Source: Bog-473 sp963730785 (lineage in GTDB: Bacteria > Actinomycetota > Acidimicrobiia > Acidimicrobiales > RAAP-2). From it: DNA of 64,000 bases. How positions within the stretch are numbered: the stretch's first letter is position 1; the number at the start of each line of letters is the position of its first letter. Position numbers and translations under genes: made by a program. The stretch is from contig CAVSTF010000002.1 of assembly GCA_963730785.1 (NCBI GenBank), forward strand, positions 124,001-188,000, read 5' to 3'. The notes beneath the pieces were generated by a model. That model saw nothing but the letters and a program-made list of their open reading frames with translations, was not told the DNA's origin and ran no database searches. Of this stretch, positions 9,042-17,800 are shown piece by piece.

Positions 9042-10307
9042 CTACTTACGAAACGAGTAGCTAATGGGCAGTGTCTTGAGGCCACCGACGAAGACGGTGG
9101 CCGACGAAGTCGGTTGGCCCGCCAGGGCAATCTCGTCGACCCGGGAGAGCAACTCGGCAAAGAGGGCCCGAGTCTCGAGGCGAGCCAGCTGCGCACCCAG
9201 ACAGAAGTGCGGCCCGAAGCCGAAGGCAAGATGCCGGTTCGGCGTGCGGCCCGCATCAAACCGGAATGGATCATCGAACACATCTTCATCTCGGTTGGCC
9301 GAGAGGTAGGCCAAGTAAAGGGAATCGCCGGCGGCGATCTTCGTACCGCCGACCACAGAATCCTCGGTGGCCGTGCGCATGAATTCCTTTACCGGTGAGA
9401 CCCAGCGGATCATCTCGTCGACGGCGGTGGTGAGGAGTGATGGGTCCTTCTGCAGCCGGGCCAGCTCGTCGGGGTGTTGTAGCAACGCCAAGAGTCCGCC
9501 GGCAATGGTGGAACTCGTGGTGTCGTGTCCGGCGGTGGCGATGATGACGTAATAGGACGCCAGGTCCATGTCGGGCAAATACTCATCATTGATTTTGGCG
9601 TTGGCCAAAACGGAGGCCAAGTCCTCGGTCGGATGGTTCCGCCTGGACTGCGTCAACTCAGTGAAATAGTTGAAGAAGTCCAACAGCACCGTGAACTGCT
9701 CCTCCAAATCGGTCGACCGCTGCAGTTCGGGATCGTCGCCACCGAAGAGTTGCTGCGTCAACTGCAACATGCGCTCAAAGTCACTCTCCGGCAATCCGAG
9801 CAACGACAAAATCACGTAGAGCGGGTAGTGCACGGCCACATCGCGCACGAAGTCGCAGTGATCGCCCATCTCGACCATGCGGTCGACAAAGCGCACCGCC
9901 AGTTCATTCATGCGGTCTTCCAGACGCTTCAGGCTGTTGGGCTGGAACCACGTCGCGGCCACCTGCCGATACGCCTTGTGATCCGGCTCGTCCATGTGGA
10001 TGAGCGTGCGCAGCACCTCACCCTTCTCAATGGCCAACTGCTCGGCCGCGATTGGCGCCAGTAGCGGTCGTGGCGCACTGAGGAAGTGATGGTTGTCCCG
10101 CTCCACCTCCATAACGTCGGCGTGCCGCGTCAATGCCCAGAAGGGCCGGTAGGTGTCGCCGCCGTCCACCCAATGCACGGGTGACTCCTTGCGCAGCAGG
10201 GTGGTTGCCGCATGGAATCTGCCCTCATCGGCATAGGCGGACGGATCGACGAAAACCTGGCCTGCCGTCTCGACGTTCAGTTCACTGCGCTCACTAGTTG
10301 TTGCCAT
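9042..10307 (-). CDS. Cytochrome P450
   Basis: 421 residues, normal for a bacterial soluble P450. The I-helix motif is AGHDTT, the K-helix ExxR is EMIR, and the haem-binding loop is FGFGPHFCLG with Cys369 as the proximal ligand. It needs ferredoxin and reductase partners, which are not encoded nearby. The substrate cannot be read from sequence; hydroxylation of a lipid or terpenoid is a guess from the actinobacterial context. An AGGGGG ribosome-binding site precedes the ATG. First gene of a two-gene operon with a TetR regulator. Confidence 0.93.
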   Translation of the reverse strand: MATTSERSELNVETAGQVFVDPSAYADEGRFHAATTLLRKESPVHWVDGGDTYRPFWALTRHADVMEVERDNHHFLSAPRPLLAPIAAEQLAIEKGEVLRTLIHMDEPDHKAYRQVAATWFQPNSLKRLEDRMNELAVRFVDRMVEMGDHCDFVRDVAVHYPLYVILSLLGLPESDFERMLQLTQQLFGGDDPELQRSTDLEEQFTVLLDFFNYFTELTQSRRNHPTEDLASVLANAKINDEYLPDMDLASYYVIIATAGHDTTSSTIAGGLLALLQHPDELARLQKDPSLLTTAVDEMIRWVSPVKEFMRTATEDSVVGGTKIAAGDSLYLAYLSANRDEDVFDDPFRFDAGRTPNRHLAFGFGPHFCLGAQLARLETRALFAELLSRVDEIALAGQPTSSATVFVGGLKTLPISYSFRK

Positions 10308-10330
10308 TGCTGCCCCCTGTTTCGACGTTA

Positions 10331-10346
10331 CATACCTAAGGGTATG
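10331..10346. promoter_or_regulatory. Inverted repeat, likely TetR operator for the P450 operon
   Basis: CATACC-TAAG-GGTATG is a perfect 6-bp inverted repeat with a 4-base spacer. It sits 24 bases upstream of the P450 start, where it could block transcription or early elongation. The TetR gene is second in the same operon, so autoregulation through this site is the natural inference. Confidence 0.55.
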
Positions 10347-10530
10347 GAACGAACTGCGTCAGGTCAACTGCCTCCCCATCCAGTCCGCTCCGACGACCCC
10401 GGGGGACTCGTCCAGCCGCAAGAACGGTCGGCTTACTGACCGATTGTGTACGTGATTTATTTTTTATTTATATGGCCTGACCTGCGATTTTGGGCATTCA
10501 GTTGTCACACCCCCCTGCGAGAGTGAAGGC

Positions 10531-11676
10531 ATGGATCTCTTGGGCGGCCTCACTGGGGCCATCGACCAACTCGTAGCCAAAGGGCCTTCTGCCTTCGCCG
10601 ACGGCGAGAGCATCTGCACGCTCAACAACGAGTGGAATCGCCTGGGTGCCTTCTTAACCCAGGCCACCGGTGAGTTCGACCAATGGGGTGAATATGCCAA
10701 CGACGGGGCTAAGTCGGCGGCGTCGTGGATCAGCACCAAGGTCAACGAACCCATCAAAGACTCCCGCCGGCGGGTCAGGCATGGCCGACTCTTGCGGGAC
10801 TTCCCGTTGTTGGCCGCAGCGTTCTGCGCCGGGAGGATCAATGGCGCTCACCTCGACCTCATTGCCGGGACCCTCAATCCCCGGACCAAGGACGCCATGC
10901 ACCGCGACGAGCAGTTCTTGGTCGACCAAGCCATCGTCCTTGGCTTCGAGGACTTCACCCGCTTCTTGGCCGAGTACACGCTAAGGGCTGACCCTGATGG
11001 GGCCGAAGAGGACGCCATGGCTCAAAAGGAACGACGAGACGTGTACCTGGTGCCAGTCATCGGTGGCATGCATCTGGGCCAAATGACCCTCGATCCGGTT
11101 TCCGGCACCATTGTGGCTGGCGAACTGCGTCGCTTAGAGCAAGAGGAGTTCGAAGCCGACTGGGCCGAGGCCAAAGAGCGACTCGGTCGTGATCCCATGG
11201 TCAGCGATCTGCGTCGTACCTCGGCCCAGCGCCGAGCCGACGCCTTGGTCGAGATGGCTATCCGCAGCCGGACCGCTCCGGCCGATGGCCGCCGACCAGT
11301 GCCGTTCGTCTCGTTCTTCTGCGGCTACGAGCAGATGCACGGTCGAATCTGTGAGATGGACAACGGCATCGTGGTCACTCCGGGCACCATCTACGAATGG
11401 TTGGACCGGGCCTACTTCGAACGGATTGTCTTTGAGCCCAACAGTCGAGTTGATGTCAGCGAAACCGCTCGATTCTTCACCGGCGCCACCCGACGGGCCC
11501 TCGAAGTCCGCGACCGGCGCTGCACCCACCCCTTCTGCAATGAGCCCATCGAACGTTGCCAGGGTGATCACATCCAAATGGCCTCCGAAGGTGGTCCAAC
11601 GACTCAGGGAAACGGCAGGTTGCTCTGTGCCTTCCACAATCGTCTCCGGAACCAGCGACCCCCGCCGGGGGACTAA
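10531..11676 (+). CDS. DUF222/HNH endonuclease-domain protein (13E12-type)
   Basis: 381 residues. An N-terminal helical DUF222-like region (about 1-300) precedes a C-terminal HNH motif: CTHPFCNE, then GDHIQMASEGGPT, then NGRLLCAFHN. The paired CxxxxC/CxxH residues probably bind zinc and the GDH histidine is catalytic. This family is abundant and repeated in actinobacterial genomes, often near mobile DNA; its function is not established. A very AT-rich tract (about 10450-10485) precedes it and may hold the promoter. Confidence 0.85.
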   Translation: MDLLGGLTGAIDQLVAKGPSAFADGESICTLNNEWNRLGAFLTQATGEFDQWGEYANDGAKSAASWISTKVNEPIKDSRRRVRHGRLLRDFPLLAAAFCAGRINGAHLDLIAGTLNPRTKDAMHRDEQFLVDQAIVLGFEDFTRFLAEYTLRADPDGAEEDAMAQKERRDVYLVPVIGGMHLGQMTLDPVSGTIVAGELRRLEQEEFEADWAEAKERLGRDPMVSDLRRTSAQRRADALVEMAIRSRTAPADGRRPVPFVSFFCGYEQMHGRICEMDNGIVVTPGTIYEWLDRAYFERIVFEPNSRVDVSETARFFTGATRRALEVRDRRCTHPFCNEPIERCQGDHIQMASEGGPTTQGNGRLLCAFHNRLRNQRPPPGD

Positions 11677-11772
11677 CTGCTGATGCAGTTATCCGACGCA
11701 ATTGCCCGTCGCAATCGTCGGACAAAGTTGTCGAATGGCGGGAGCTTGCGGATCGCAAGAGTCCTGACCAGG

Positions 11773-12225
11773 ATGTCCGCCGTGCAGTTGCTACAAGTTT
11801 CGCTCGACGATCCAAGAGTCGCGCCCCTATTGGCAAGCATCTCCGATGAATACTTGGCGCGCTACGGAGCCAACGATGAAATGAGCCGCGCCGTCGCGCC
11901 CGAGTTTGAGCCACCCACTGGTTGCTTTCTCGTTCTCCTCGACGGACCGATCACCATCGCCGGTGGCGGGTTTCGGCGCTACGACGATCAGACGTGCGAG
12001 TTGAAGCGAATGTGGACGGACTCGTCATATCGCCGCCAGGGCCACGCCGAACGGATACTCGAAGCACTCAAGGAACGAGCTCGAGAAGTCGGTTACTCCC
12101 GACTCGTGCTGGAAACAGGGAACCAGCAACCAGAGGCAGAGGCCCTCTACCTCAAGATGGGGCTACAGAGGACTGCCACCTTCGGCCCCTATCCCGAGTC
12201 CCGGAGCTTCGGCACCGATTTGTGA
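11773..12225 (+). CDS. GNAT-family N-acetyltransferase
   Basis: About 150 residues from the ATG at 11773; the frame is open upstream to 11683 but that extension is unlike the family. The acetyl-CoA-binding motif A is seen as RRQGHAERILEALKERARE after the beta4 strand (CELKRMWTDSSY). LVLETGNQQPEAEALYLKMG is the typical motif B region. The acceptor substrate is unknown. It stands alone between the HNH protein and the amidohydrolase, all on the plus strand. Confidence 0.85.
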   Translation: MSAVQLLQVSLDDPRVAPLLASISDEYLARYGANDEMSRAVAPEFEPPTGCFLVLLDGPITIAGGGFRRYDDQTCELKRMWTDSSYRRQGHAERILEALKERAREVGYSRLVLETGNQQPEAEALYLKMGLQRTATFGPYPESRSFGTDL

Positions 12226-12275
12226 TCCCCAAGCGGCATCCGGCCGACCACGCTGGCGAGGGTTAGTCTGCCCAT

Positions 12276-13616
12276 ATGGGTGGGATTGCAGGACGTCCGT
12301 ATGTGGTTGTCTCCGCCGACATGCACGCGTCGCCGGACAGCATGGAGCACTTTCTCAGTTACGTCGATCCACCTCACCGCGAGGCCGTCGCCGCGTTCGG
12401 CGACATGTCATCGCTGGCCATTTCGATGTTCGGTGGCTACGACCCCGGCGAAATCGACGAGCAGGACCCCGTCCGGGCCACCGCCTCGCGCCGCCTGGCC
12501 GGCATGGGCGTCGACACCGAAGCCGCCGAAGGCTGGCTTTCCCACTACGGCACTGATTGGGTGGTGCCCGGTGATGGTGACGGACGCCGGTTGGCAGTCT
12601 TGGAGGAACAGGGGATCCATGCCGAGGTGACGCTGCCCGGACCCGTACTGGCGGGCGGACTCTCTCCGGCCATGTATCTCGGCGGCCATGCCAAGTCTGG
12701 CTTGGACGCAGTGTGGCCCGCACTGCACGCCTACAACCGCTGGTTGGTCGACTTCTGCAACGCCGCACCGGGACGTCGAGCCGGCTGCATGCCGATCGAC
12801 TTCCACGATATGGATCACGCCGTCGCCGAAGTTGCCTGGGCCCGGGAGAACGGAATCTTCGGCGGTGTCATGTTGCCGGCCATGTCGGTCACTTCAGGAC
12901 TGCCCGGTTACGCCGACGAGTACTACGACCCGTTCTGGAGTGCGTGCGAAGAGCACCAGATGCCGATCAATCTGCACACCGGCGCGTCGGGTTCGGCTAC
13001 TGATACCAAGTTTCTCTACGACGCCAAGCACGGCGGCATGTTGGGTCTCTACGAAGTGTTCGTCTTCACCCGTCGGCCGTTGTGGTTCATGATCTTCGGT
13101 GGCGTGTTCGACCGACACCCGAACCTCAAAGTCGTGGTGACCGAGAATGGTGTGCAGTGGTTGCCTTCGCTCATCCGTGACATGGAAGGCTTCTTCGATA
13201 CCCACGGGGGCGCCCCCGTCCGCTCCTACCTCTCCATGCGTCCGCGGGAGTACTTCGAGAAACACGTCTACATGGGTGGTTCACTCATGAAGCGCTACGA
13301 AGCCGAGATGCGCGACGAAATCGGCGTCGACCGCCTCATGTGGGGCGCCGACTATCCGCATCTCGAAGGGGCGGCACCAGTCCATCGCCAGACCATCCAA
13401 CATGTATTCGGTGGCATGCCGGAGGACGACATCCGCAAGATGCTGGGTGGCAACGCCATCAAGTTCTGGGGCTTCGACGAGGACCTACTGCAACCGATCG
13501 CCGATCAGGTTGGTCCCACCGTGGCTGACCTGGCCACCCCGCTGGCCTTGGCCGACATCCCCGACACCTTCAGTTGGAGTCTGGCCCGCCCCGTGCCGCT
13601 GATGTCCAACCGCTGA
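12276..13616 (+). CDS. Amidohydrolase-2 family metal-dependent hydrolase
   Basis: 446 residues. It has the family's late motifs: VVTENGVQWLPSLI, MWGADYPHLEG (the metal-ligand Asp region) and GGNAIKFWGFD near the C-terminus, with a histidine-bearing strand INLHTGAS in the middle. The N-terminal metal-binding HxH is replaced by ADMHAS. Relatives decarboxylate or hydrolyse aromatic and ring-cleavage acids; the substrate here is unknown. There is no clear ribosome-binding site before the ATG. Confidence 0.85.
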   Translation: MGGIAGRPYVVVSADMHASPDSMEHFLSYVDPPHREAVAAFGDMSSLAISMFGGYDPGEIDEQDPVRATASRRLAGMGVDTEAAEGWLSHYGTDWVVPGDGDGRRLAVLEEQGIHAEVTLPGPVLAGGLSPAMYLGGHAKSGLDAVWPALHAYNRWLVDFCNAAPGRRAGCMPIDFHDMDHAVAEVAWARENGIFGGVMLPAMSVTSGLPGYADEYYDPFWSACEEHQMPINLHTGASGSATDTKFLYDAKHGGMLGLYEVFVFTRRPLWFMIFGGVFDRHPNLKVVVTENGVQWLPSLIRDMEGFFDTHGGAPVRSYLSMRPREYFEKHVYMGGSLMKRYEAEMRDEIGVDRLMWGADYPHLEGAAPVHRQTIQHVFGGMPEDDIRKMLGGNAIKFWGFDEDLLQPIADQVGPTVADLATPLALADIPDTFSWSLARPVPLMSNR

Positions 13617-13674
13617 GCCAACTTCTCAACCAACTCCTCCACCAACTTCTCAGGTCCTTAGTTCAGAGGCCAAG

Positions 13675-13689
13675 CGAGGCGCAGCCTCG
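13675..13689. terminator. Short hairpin between convergent genes
   Basis: CGAGGC-GCA-GCCTCG forms a 6-bp GC stem with a 3-base loop, in the 149-base gap between the amidohydrolase (+) and the methyltransferase (-). No T-run follows, so it is only a candidate terminator. Confidence 0.35.
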
Positions 13690-13765
13690 TGCGGCAGGCC
13701 AACTGAGCGCAGCGAGGGCGGCAGTCCCACTAGCCCAGCCCCTCGTAGCCCTTCACGGCCCCTTG

Positions 13766-14518
13766 TCAGCCCTCGCTGATCACCAACCGGTATCCGGCGT
13801 CGTATTCCTCACACGCCAACAGGTCTGCGTGGCGCTGATGCCATTCCCCGGAAGCCAGGTCGGCTCGAAGCTCAGCAACCCCCCGCTCAACGACGGCCTG
13901 ATCACCCAGCGCCAGGGGAGAGGTGTTGCCCCGTACGACGGGATCTAGATATGCCTCCGGACGCCGCCAGTGTGCACCCAGCACGCCGTCGACCATGTCG
14001 GCCGGCAAGGGCAACGGCACCACCTGGGTCACCGGAATGGTCTCGGCAATCTGCTCCACCGACGGCGTGAGTGCCCGTTCGACTGCCGCGATTTCGGGCA
14101 GGTAGTCCGCCAGCAGCCAAAAGTTGGCATGGGCAGCAAAGTCGATGGTCAGAATGACCCGACGAGGCGCCACCCGAGCCAGCTCCAGCAGACCGGCCTG
14201 CCAGTCGCCCCAGTGGTGCAGCGTCAGGACGGCCAACGCTGCATCGAACGACCTATCCCGCAATGGCAACGCCGTGCCGCTACCCCGAATTACCGGAGCC
14301 GCACCCGCCGCACGCTGCGCCACCATCACCACCGACGGCTCTACGGCGACGACGGATACCCCTGTCCCGACCGGCTCATAGGAACCGGTGCCGGCCCCCA
14401 CGTTCACTATCCGCCCGGCACCAGCCAGCGCCGAGTCAATGAGCGCGACCCACCGAGGTTCAGGCCGTCGATTGGTGGTGTAGCCCTGACCGATGGTGTC
14501 GTAGACAGGCTCGGTCAT
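13766..14518 (-). CDS. Class I SAM-dependent methyltransferase
   Basis: About 250 residues from the ATG at 14518, which gives the natural start MTEPVYDTIGQGY; the open frame reaches 14569 but overlaps the thiolase. Motif I is IVNVGAGTGSYE, an acidic strand end is AVEPS, and ALPLRDRSFDAALAVLTLHHW is the Methyltransf_11 post-I region. The acceptor is unknown. It begins 20 bases after the thiolase stop and is probably in the same transcript (DUF35, thiolase, methyltransferase). Confidence 0.85.
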   Translation of the reverse strand: MTEPVYDTIGQGYTTNRRPEPRWVALIDSALAGAGRIVNVGAGTGSYEPVGTGVSVVAVEPSVVMVAQRAAGAAPVIRGSGTALPLRDRSFDAALAVLTLHHWGDWQAGLLELARVAPRRVILTIDFAAHANFWLLADYLPEIAAVERALTPSVEQIAETIPVTQVVPLPLPADMVDGVLGAHWRRPEAYLDPVVRGNTSPLALGDQAVVERGVAELRADLASGEWHQRHADLLACEEYDAGYRLVISEG

Positions 14519-14537
14519 GAGCGGCCAGCGCCTATCC

Positions 14538-15749
14538 CTAAGCGGCTGACTTCTCCAGAATGTGCACACCGCAGGCCGAGCCCAGACCGATGACGTGCGT
14601 CAGCCCCACCTTGGCGCCTTCAATCTGGCGATCGCCGGCCTCACCGCGCAGGTGGGTGGCCACCTCCCAGACGTTGGCGATACCGGTAGCAGCGATCGGG
14701 TGACCCTTGGACTCGAGCCCACCAGAGACGTTCACCGGCGTCGATCCGGTCCGCCAGGTGGCGCCTGAGTTGAAGAAGTCCACCGCGCCACCCTGCTCGC
14801 ACAGCATCAGGTTGTCGTAGTGCACCAGTTCGGCCGTGGCGAAGCAGTCGTGCAGCTCAACCAGATTCAAGTCGGCCGGCGAGACACCAGCCTGCTCGTA
14901 GGCCTGGTTGGCCGCGTTCCTCGTCAAAGTGTTGACATCGGGCAGGATCTGGCAGGACTCTTCCCATGGGTCGGTCGTCAGGATCGATGCCGAGATCTTG
15001 ACCGCTCGCCGTTGCTGCTCGAGCGACAAGGTCTTGAGCTTCGAACCCGAGACCACTACCGCAGCCGCCGCACCGTCACAGTTGGCCGAGCACATCGGCC
15101 GCGTGTTCGGGTAGGCGATCATGACGTCGCCCATGATCTGCTCCAGGCTCATGGCCTTGTTGTAGGCCGCCAGTGGATTCAACGTGGAGTGCGAGTGGTT
15201 CTTCTCGCTGATCTTGGCGAAGAGTTCGAACGAAGTGCCGCCGTACTTGTGGCCGTACTCCATGCCGATCTGGGCGAAGACGCCCGGCATGATCTCGGTG
15301 CCGATGCGACCGTCGACCGGGGCCACGGCGCCGTAACGACCCGAAGGCTCCCACGTAGTGGAATCGCTCTTCCGACTCCCGCCCGACAGCAGACCGGCAC
15401 CCGAAAGCTTCTCGACCCCGAAGGCCAGGCCCATGTCACACTCGCCGGCCTTGACGGCCATGGCGGCCACCCGCAATGCGGTGGCACCGGTGGCGCAGGC
15501 GTTGGCCACGTTGTAGACGGGAATCCCGGTCTGGCCCAACTGCTTTTGCAGCTGCTGCCCGATACCGGCGTTGGCCGCCATCAAGTTGCCGGCGCCAATG
15601 ACACCCATGTCCTTCATGGTCACGCCGCCGTCAGCCAACGCACCCGAAACCGCTTCAGCGGCCAGGTCGACCAGGTCCAAGTCAGGGTGCTTGCCGAACT
15701 TGGTCATGTGAATGCCCAGAATCCAGAGTTCGTCCGATGCCGATGCCAT
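14538..15749 (-). CDS. Thiolase (acetyl-CoA acetyltransferase / SCP-x type)
   Basis: 403 residues. The nucleophile motif is NACATGATA (catalytic Cys near residue 87), followed by LHDCFATAE and the C-terminal GGLESKGHPIAATG with its active-site His. Such SCP-x/Ltp-like thiolases cleave beta-ketoacyl-CoA in side-chain or fatty-acid degradation and often work with a DUF35 partner. The DUF35 gene lies 5 bases upstream here. The active-site residues are complete, unlike the second thiolase at 61871-63052. Confidence 0.92.
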   Translation of the reverse strand: MASASDELWILGIHMTKFGKHPDLDLVDLAAEAVSGALADGGVTMKDMGVIGAGNLMAANAGIGQQLQKQLGQTGIPVYNVANACATGATALRVAAMAVKAGECDMGLAFGVEKLSGAGLLSGGSRKSDSTTWEPSGRYGAVAPVDGRIGTEIMPGVFAQIGMEYGHKYGGTSFELFAKISEKNHSHSTLNPLAAYNKAMSLEQIMGDVMIAYPNTRPMCSANCDGAAAAVVVSGSKLKTLSLEQQRRAVKISASILTTDPWEESCQILPDVNTLTRNAANQAYEQAGVSPADLNLVELHDCFATAELVHYDNLMLCEQGGAVDFFNSGATWRTGSTPVNVSGGLESKGHPIAATGIANVWEVATHLRGEAGDRQIEGAKVGLTHVIGLGSACGVHILEKSAA

Positions 15750-15754
15750 GGTGC

Positions 15755-16153
15755 CTAACCTCCCAGGGGTTCGAAGCCGAACCCGATCGCTTCAGTACCT
15801 TCTTCGTCCGCGCCGATGACCTCAGTGGCCAGGCGCACCTTCATGCCGAGCGTCACGTGCTCAGGGTCCGGGGCCACATTGATGAGATTGGCCCGCACGC
15901 TGGTGCCCTCGCAGTCGACCAGAGCCGCCACATAGGGGACTGGTACGCCCGGAGCGGCGAAAGCCACGATGGTGAAGGCTCGGACCTCGCCCGTGGTCGC
16001 CACGGCTGCCTTCTTAAACGAGGTGCCCTCGCACGAGGCACAGGCGTTGCGCCGGTCGAAGAACCGGGCCCCGCACGATGTGCATTCATTGGCCACCAGA
16101 TGGGGGTTATCCCCCAGCTCCAGGTAGTCGACCAGCGGAATCTGCTTCGCCAT
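15755..16153 (-). CDS. DUF35 OB-fold zinc-ribbon protein, thiolase partner
   Basis: About 132 residues from the ATG at 16153; an in-frame extension to 16255 is low-complexity and was not used. The zinc ribbon is CTSCGARFFDRRNACASC, and an OB-fold follows. Proteins of this family bind SCP-x-type thiolases or acyl-CoA hydratases and are needed for their activity. Tight linkage to the thiolase supports that role. Confidence 0.87.
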   Translation of the reverse strand: MAKQIPLVDYLELGDNPHLVANECTSCGARFFDRRNACASCEGTSFKKAAVATTGEVRAFTIVAFAAPGVPVPYVAALVDCEGTSVRANLINVAPDPEHVTLGMKVRLATEVIGADEEGTEAIGFGFEPLGG

Positions 16154-16334
16154 TTTCGGTGGTGCCCCCAACGTGGTTTCTACGGATACATCCGATGACG
16201 TCTGTACCGTAGCGGGGCCTGTCACGGAGCCGCTAGTTGGGTCGTCCAGCCTCATCAGGCATCAACCGGGCCTCATCACGGTCTCGATGGGGGGATGGCC
16301 ATAGAGTGACGCCGACCAGTTCAGGAGGTTCCCA

Positions 16335-16928
16335 GTGAGCCAGACGCCCGACGACAACTCGCCCACGCCGGCAGAACCACCAGAACCACCAGCACCACCG
16401 GCTCCACCAGCGGCACCAGCACCACCGACATTTCCGCCACCCCAGTCATCGCCGCTCCCATCAGCCCCTCCCGAGCCAGCCGGCTACTCAAGCGGGTACA
16501 GCCCGGTAGCGGTGCCGGCGGGCATGTATTACGACCAGCGCAGCGGCCTGGTCCTGCCTGAAGGGACCACGTTGGCGCCCATTGGCCGACGGATCGGCGC
16601 CTTCTTCCTCGCCATCCTGTTGGTCATCGGGACGCTTGTTATCGGCTACATCATCTGGGGCATCATCGCCTGGACCAAGGGCACGACGCCTGCGTTGCAG
16701 GTCCTGGGGATGCGGTGCTACCGGCCCGATGATGGCAAGGTGCCGGGATTCTGGTGGATGGCATTGCGCAACATCGTGGGCCACATCGCGGAGGGCATCA
16801 TCGGCTTCATCACCGAGATCGTCTCGTTTGTCCTCATGTGTGCGACCAAGGAACGGAGATGCCTGCACGACATGATTTCGGGCACCGTCGTACTCCTTGA
16901 TAAAGAGAAGGTGCTCGACCGCTACTAA
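16335..16928 (+). CDS. RDD-family membrane protein with Pro-rich N-terminus
   Basis: 197 residues from a GTG with a strong AGGAGG ribosome-binding site (16323-16328). A cytoplasmic Pro/Ala-rich N-terminus (about 1-65) precedes the RDD domain (APIGRRIGAFFLAILL), which has two or three membrane segments. Function in this family is unclear; transport or stress roles have been suggested. A second RDD gene lies just downstream on the opposite strand. Confidence 0.82.
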   Translation: MSQTPDDNSPTPAEPPEPPAPPAPPAAPAPPTFPPPQSSPLPSAPPEPAGYSSGYSPVAVPAGMYYDQRSGLVLPEGTTLAPIGRRIGAFFLAILLVIGTLVIGYIIWGIIAWTKGTTPALQVLGMRCYRPDDGKVPGFWWMALRNIVGHIAEGIIGFITEIVSFVLMCATKERRCLHDMISGTVVLLDKEKVLDRY

Positions 16929-16990
16929 CTCGACCGCAATACCAGACTCGAACGCAACCGACTCGACCGCAACCGACTCGACCGCAACTG
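16927..16990. repeat. Four imperfect 15-bp tandem repeats
   Basis: The unit ACTCGACCGCAACCG occurs about four times with small changes between the two convergent RDD genes. It begins at the stop of the first. No hairpin potential is obvious and the role is unknown. Confidence 0.6.
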
Positions 16991-17013
16991 AGCCGAGTTA
17001 GCTCAGCCCCGAA

Positions 17014-17700
17014 TCAGACTGCATCTGCGTCGTTCACCACAATGGTGTCGGCCACCTTGTCGTGGAGGCACTGACGCATGTCGTCCCACGTGCAGAACAG
17101 GGGATCGAGCAGCCCGATCCAGCTGAGTAGGCCGAAGAGCCAGTAGATGGCCACCCGGCCGAAGGCGCGCCCAGCGTTGATCGGCGTGCCGTCCCGACGC
17201 AGCGGGCGGATGTGCATCCAGGCCTTGCCCAGGGTGCGGCCGTAATGAACGGTGGCAATGGTCTCGTAAGCGATCATGAACAACCCCGTGACCACGATGC
17301 AGCCGAAGACGCTCAAATAGATCCAGAGAAACCCGGGCGTCGGCGTGTTATTGGTGGTGCCGTTGTCATAGACGGTGGGGAAGATCGGGCCAAAGTGCGG
17401 GGCGGCGATCAGCAAGGTCACCGTCAGCACGATGGCGAAGACCGGCACGAGGACGAGAATGTCGAGCAGGCGGGCGCAGAGCCGGCGTCCCGGGTCGGTG
17501 AGCGCGCCCGGCCCTGAGTGCGGACGGCCGAGTTGGGCCCCCTTCCACGACGGTCCCCACGCCTGTTGCTGATGGACCGGCGGCGGCGGAGCCACATGCG
17601 AGGTCCAGGCGCCGCCATCCCAGTAGCGCAACCCACCGCTCCCCGAGGGATCCGGATACCAATTGGCCGGAGCTCCCGTGGTGGCTCCCGTGGTTGACAT
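17014..17700 (-). CDS. DUF2510-RDD membrane protein
   Basis: 228 residues. The N-terminal DUF2510 motif is NWYPDPSGSGGLRYWDGGAW (about 13-32). Then come a linker and an RDD domain (RLCARLLDILVLVPVFAIVL and three further hydrophobic segments) ending CLHDKVADTIVV. This pairing is typical of actinobacteria; the activity is unknown. Convergent with the other RDD gene. Confidence 0.88.
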   Translation of the reverse strand: MSTTGATTGAPANWYPDPSGSGGLRYWDGGAWTSHVAPPPPVHQQQAWGPSWKGAQLGRPHSGPGALTDPGRRLCARLLDILVLVPVFAIVLTVTLLIAAPHFGPIFPTVYDNGTTNNTPTPGFLWIYLSVFGCIVVTGLFMIAYETIATVHYGRTLGKAWMHIRPLRRDGTPINAGRAFGRVAIYWLFGLLSWIGLLDPLFCTWDDMRQCLHDKVADTIVVNDADAV

Positions 17701-17800
17701 TGCTCCTCGATGTTAGGTGCACGCCCAACCCGCCGCTCCCCGCCGCTCCCCGCCGTGATCGACCCGTCACGCCGCCCCGCCTTCCGGTTATGTTCGACCC

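Noticed and set aside
16927..16990. 15-bp repeats considered as an attachment site or CRISPR-like element
   Set aside because: Short, imperfect, no spacers, no integrase or cas gene nearby.
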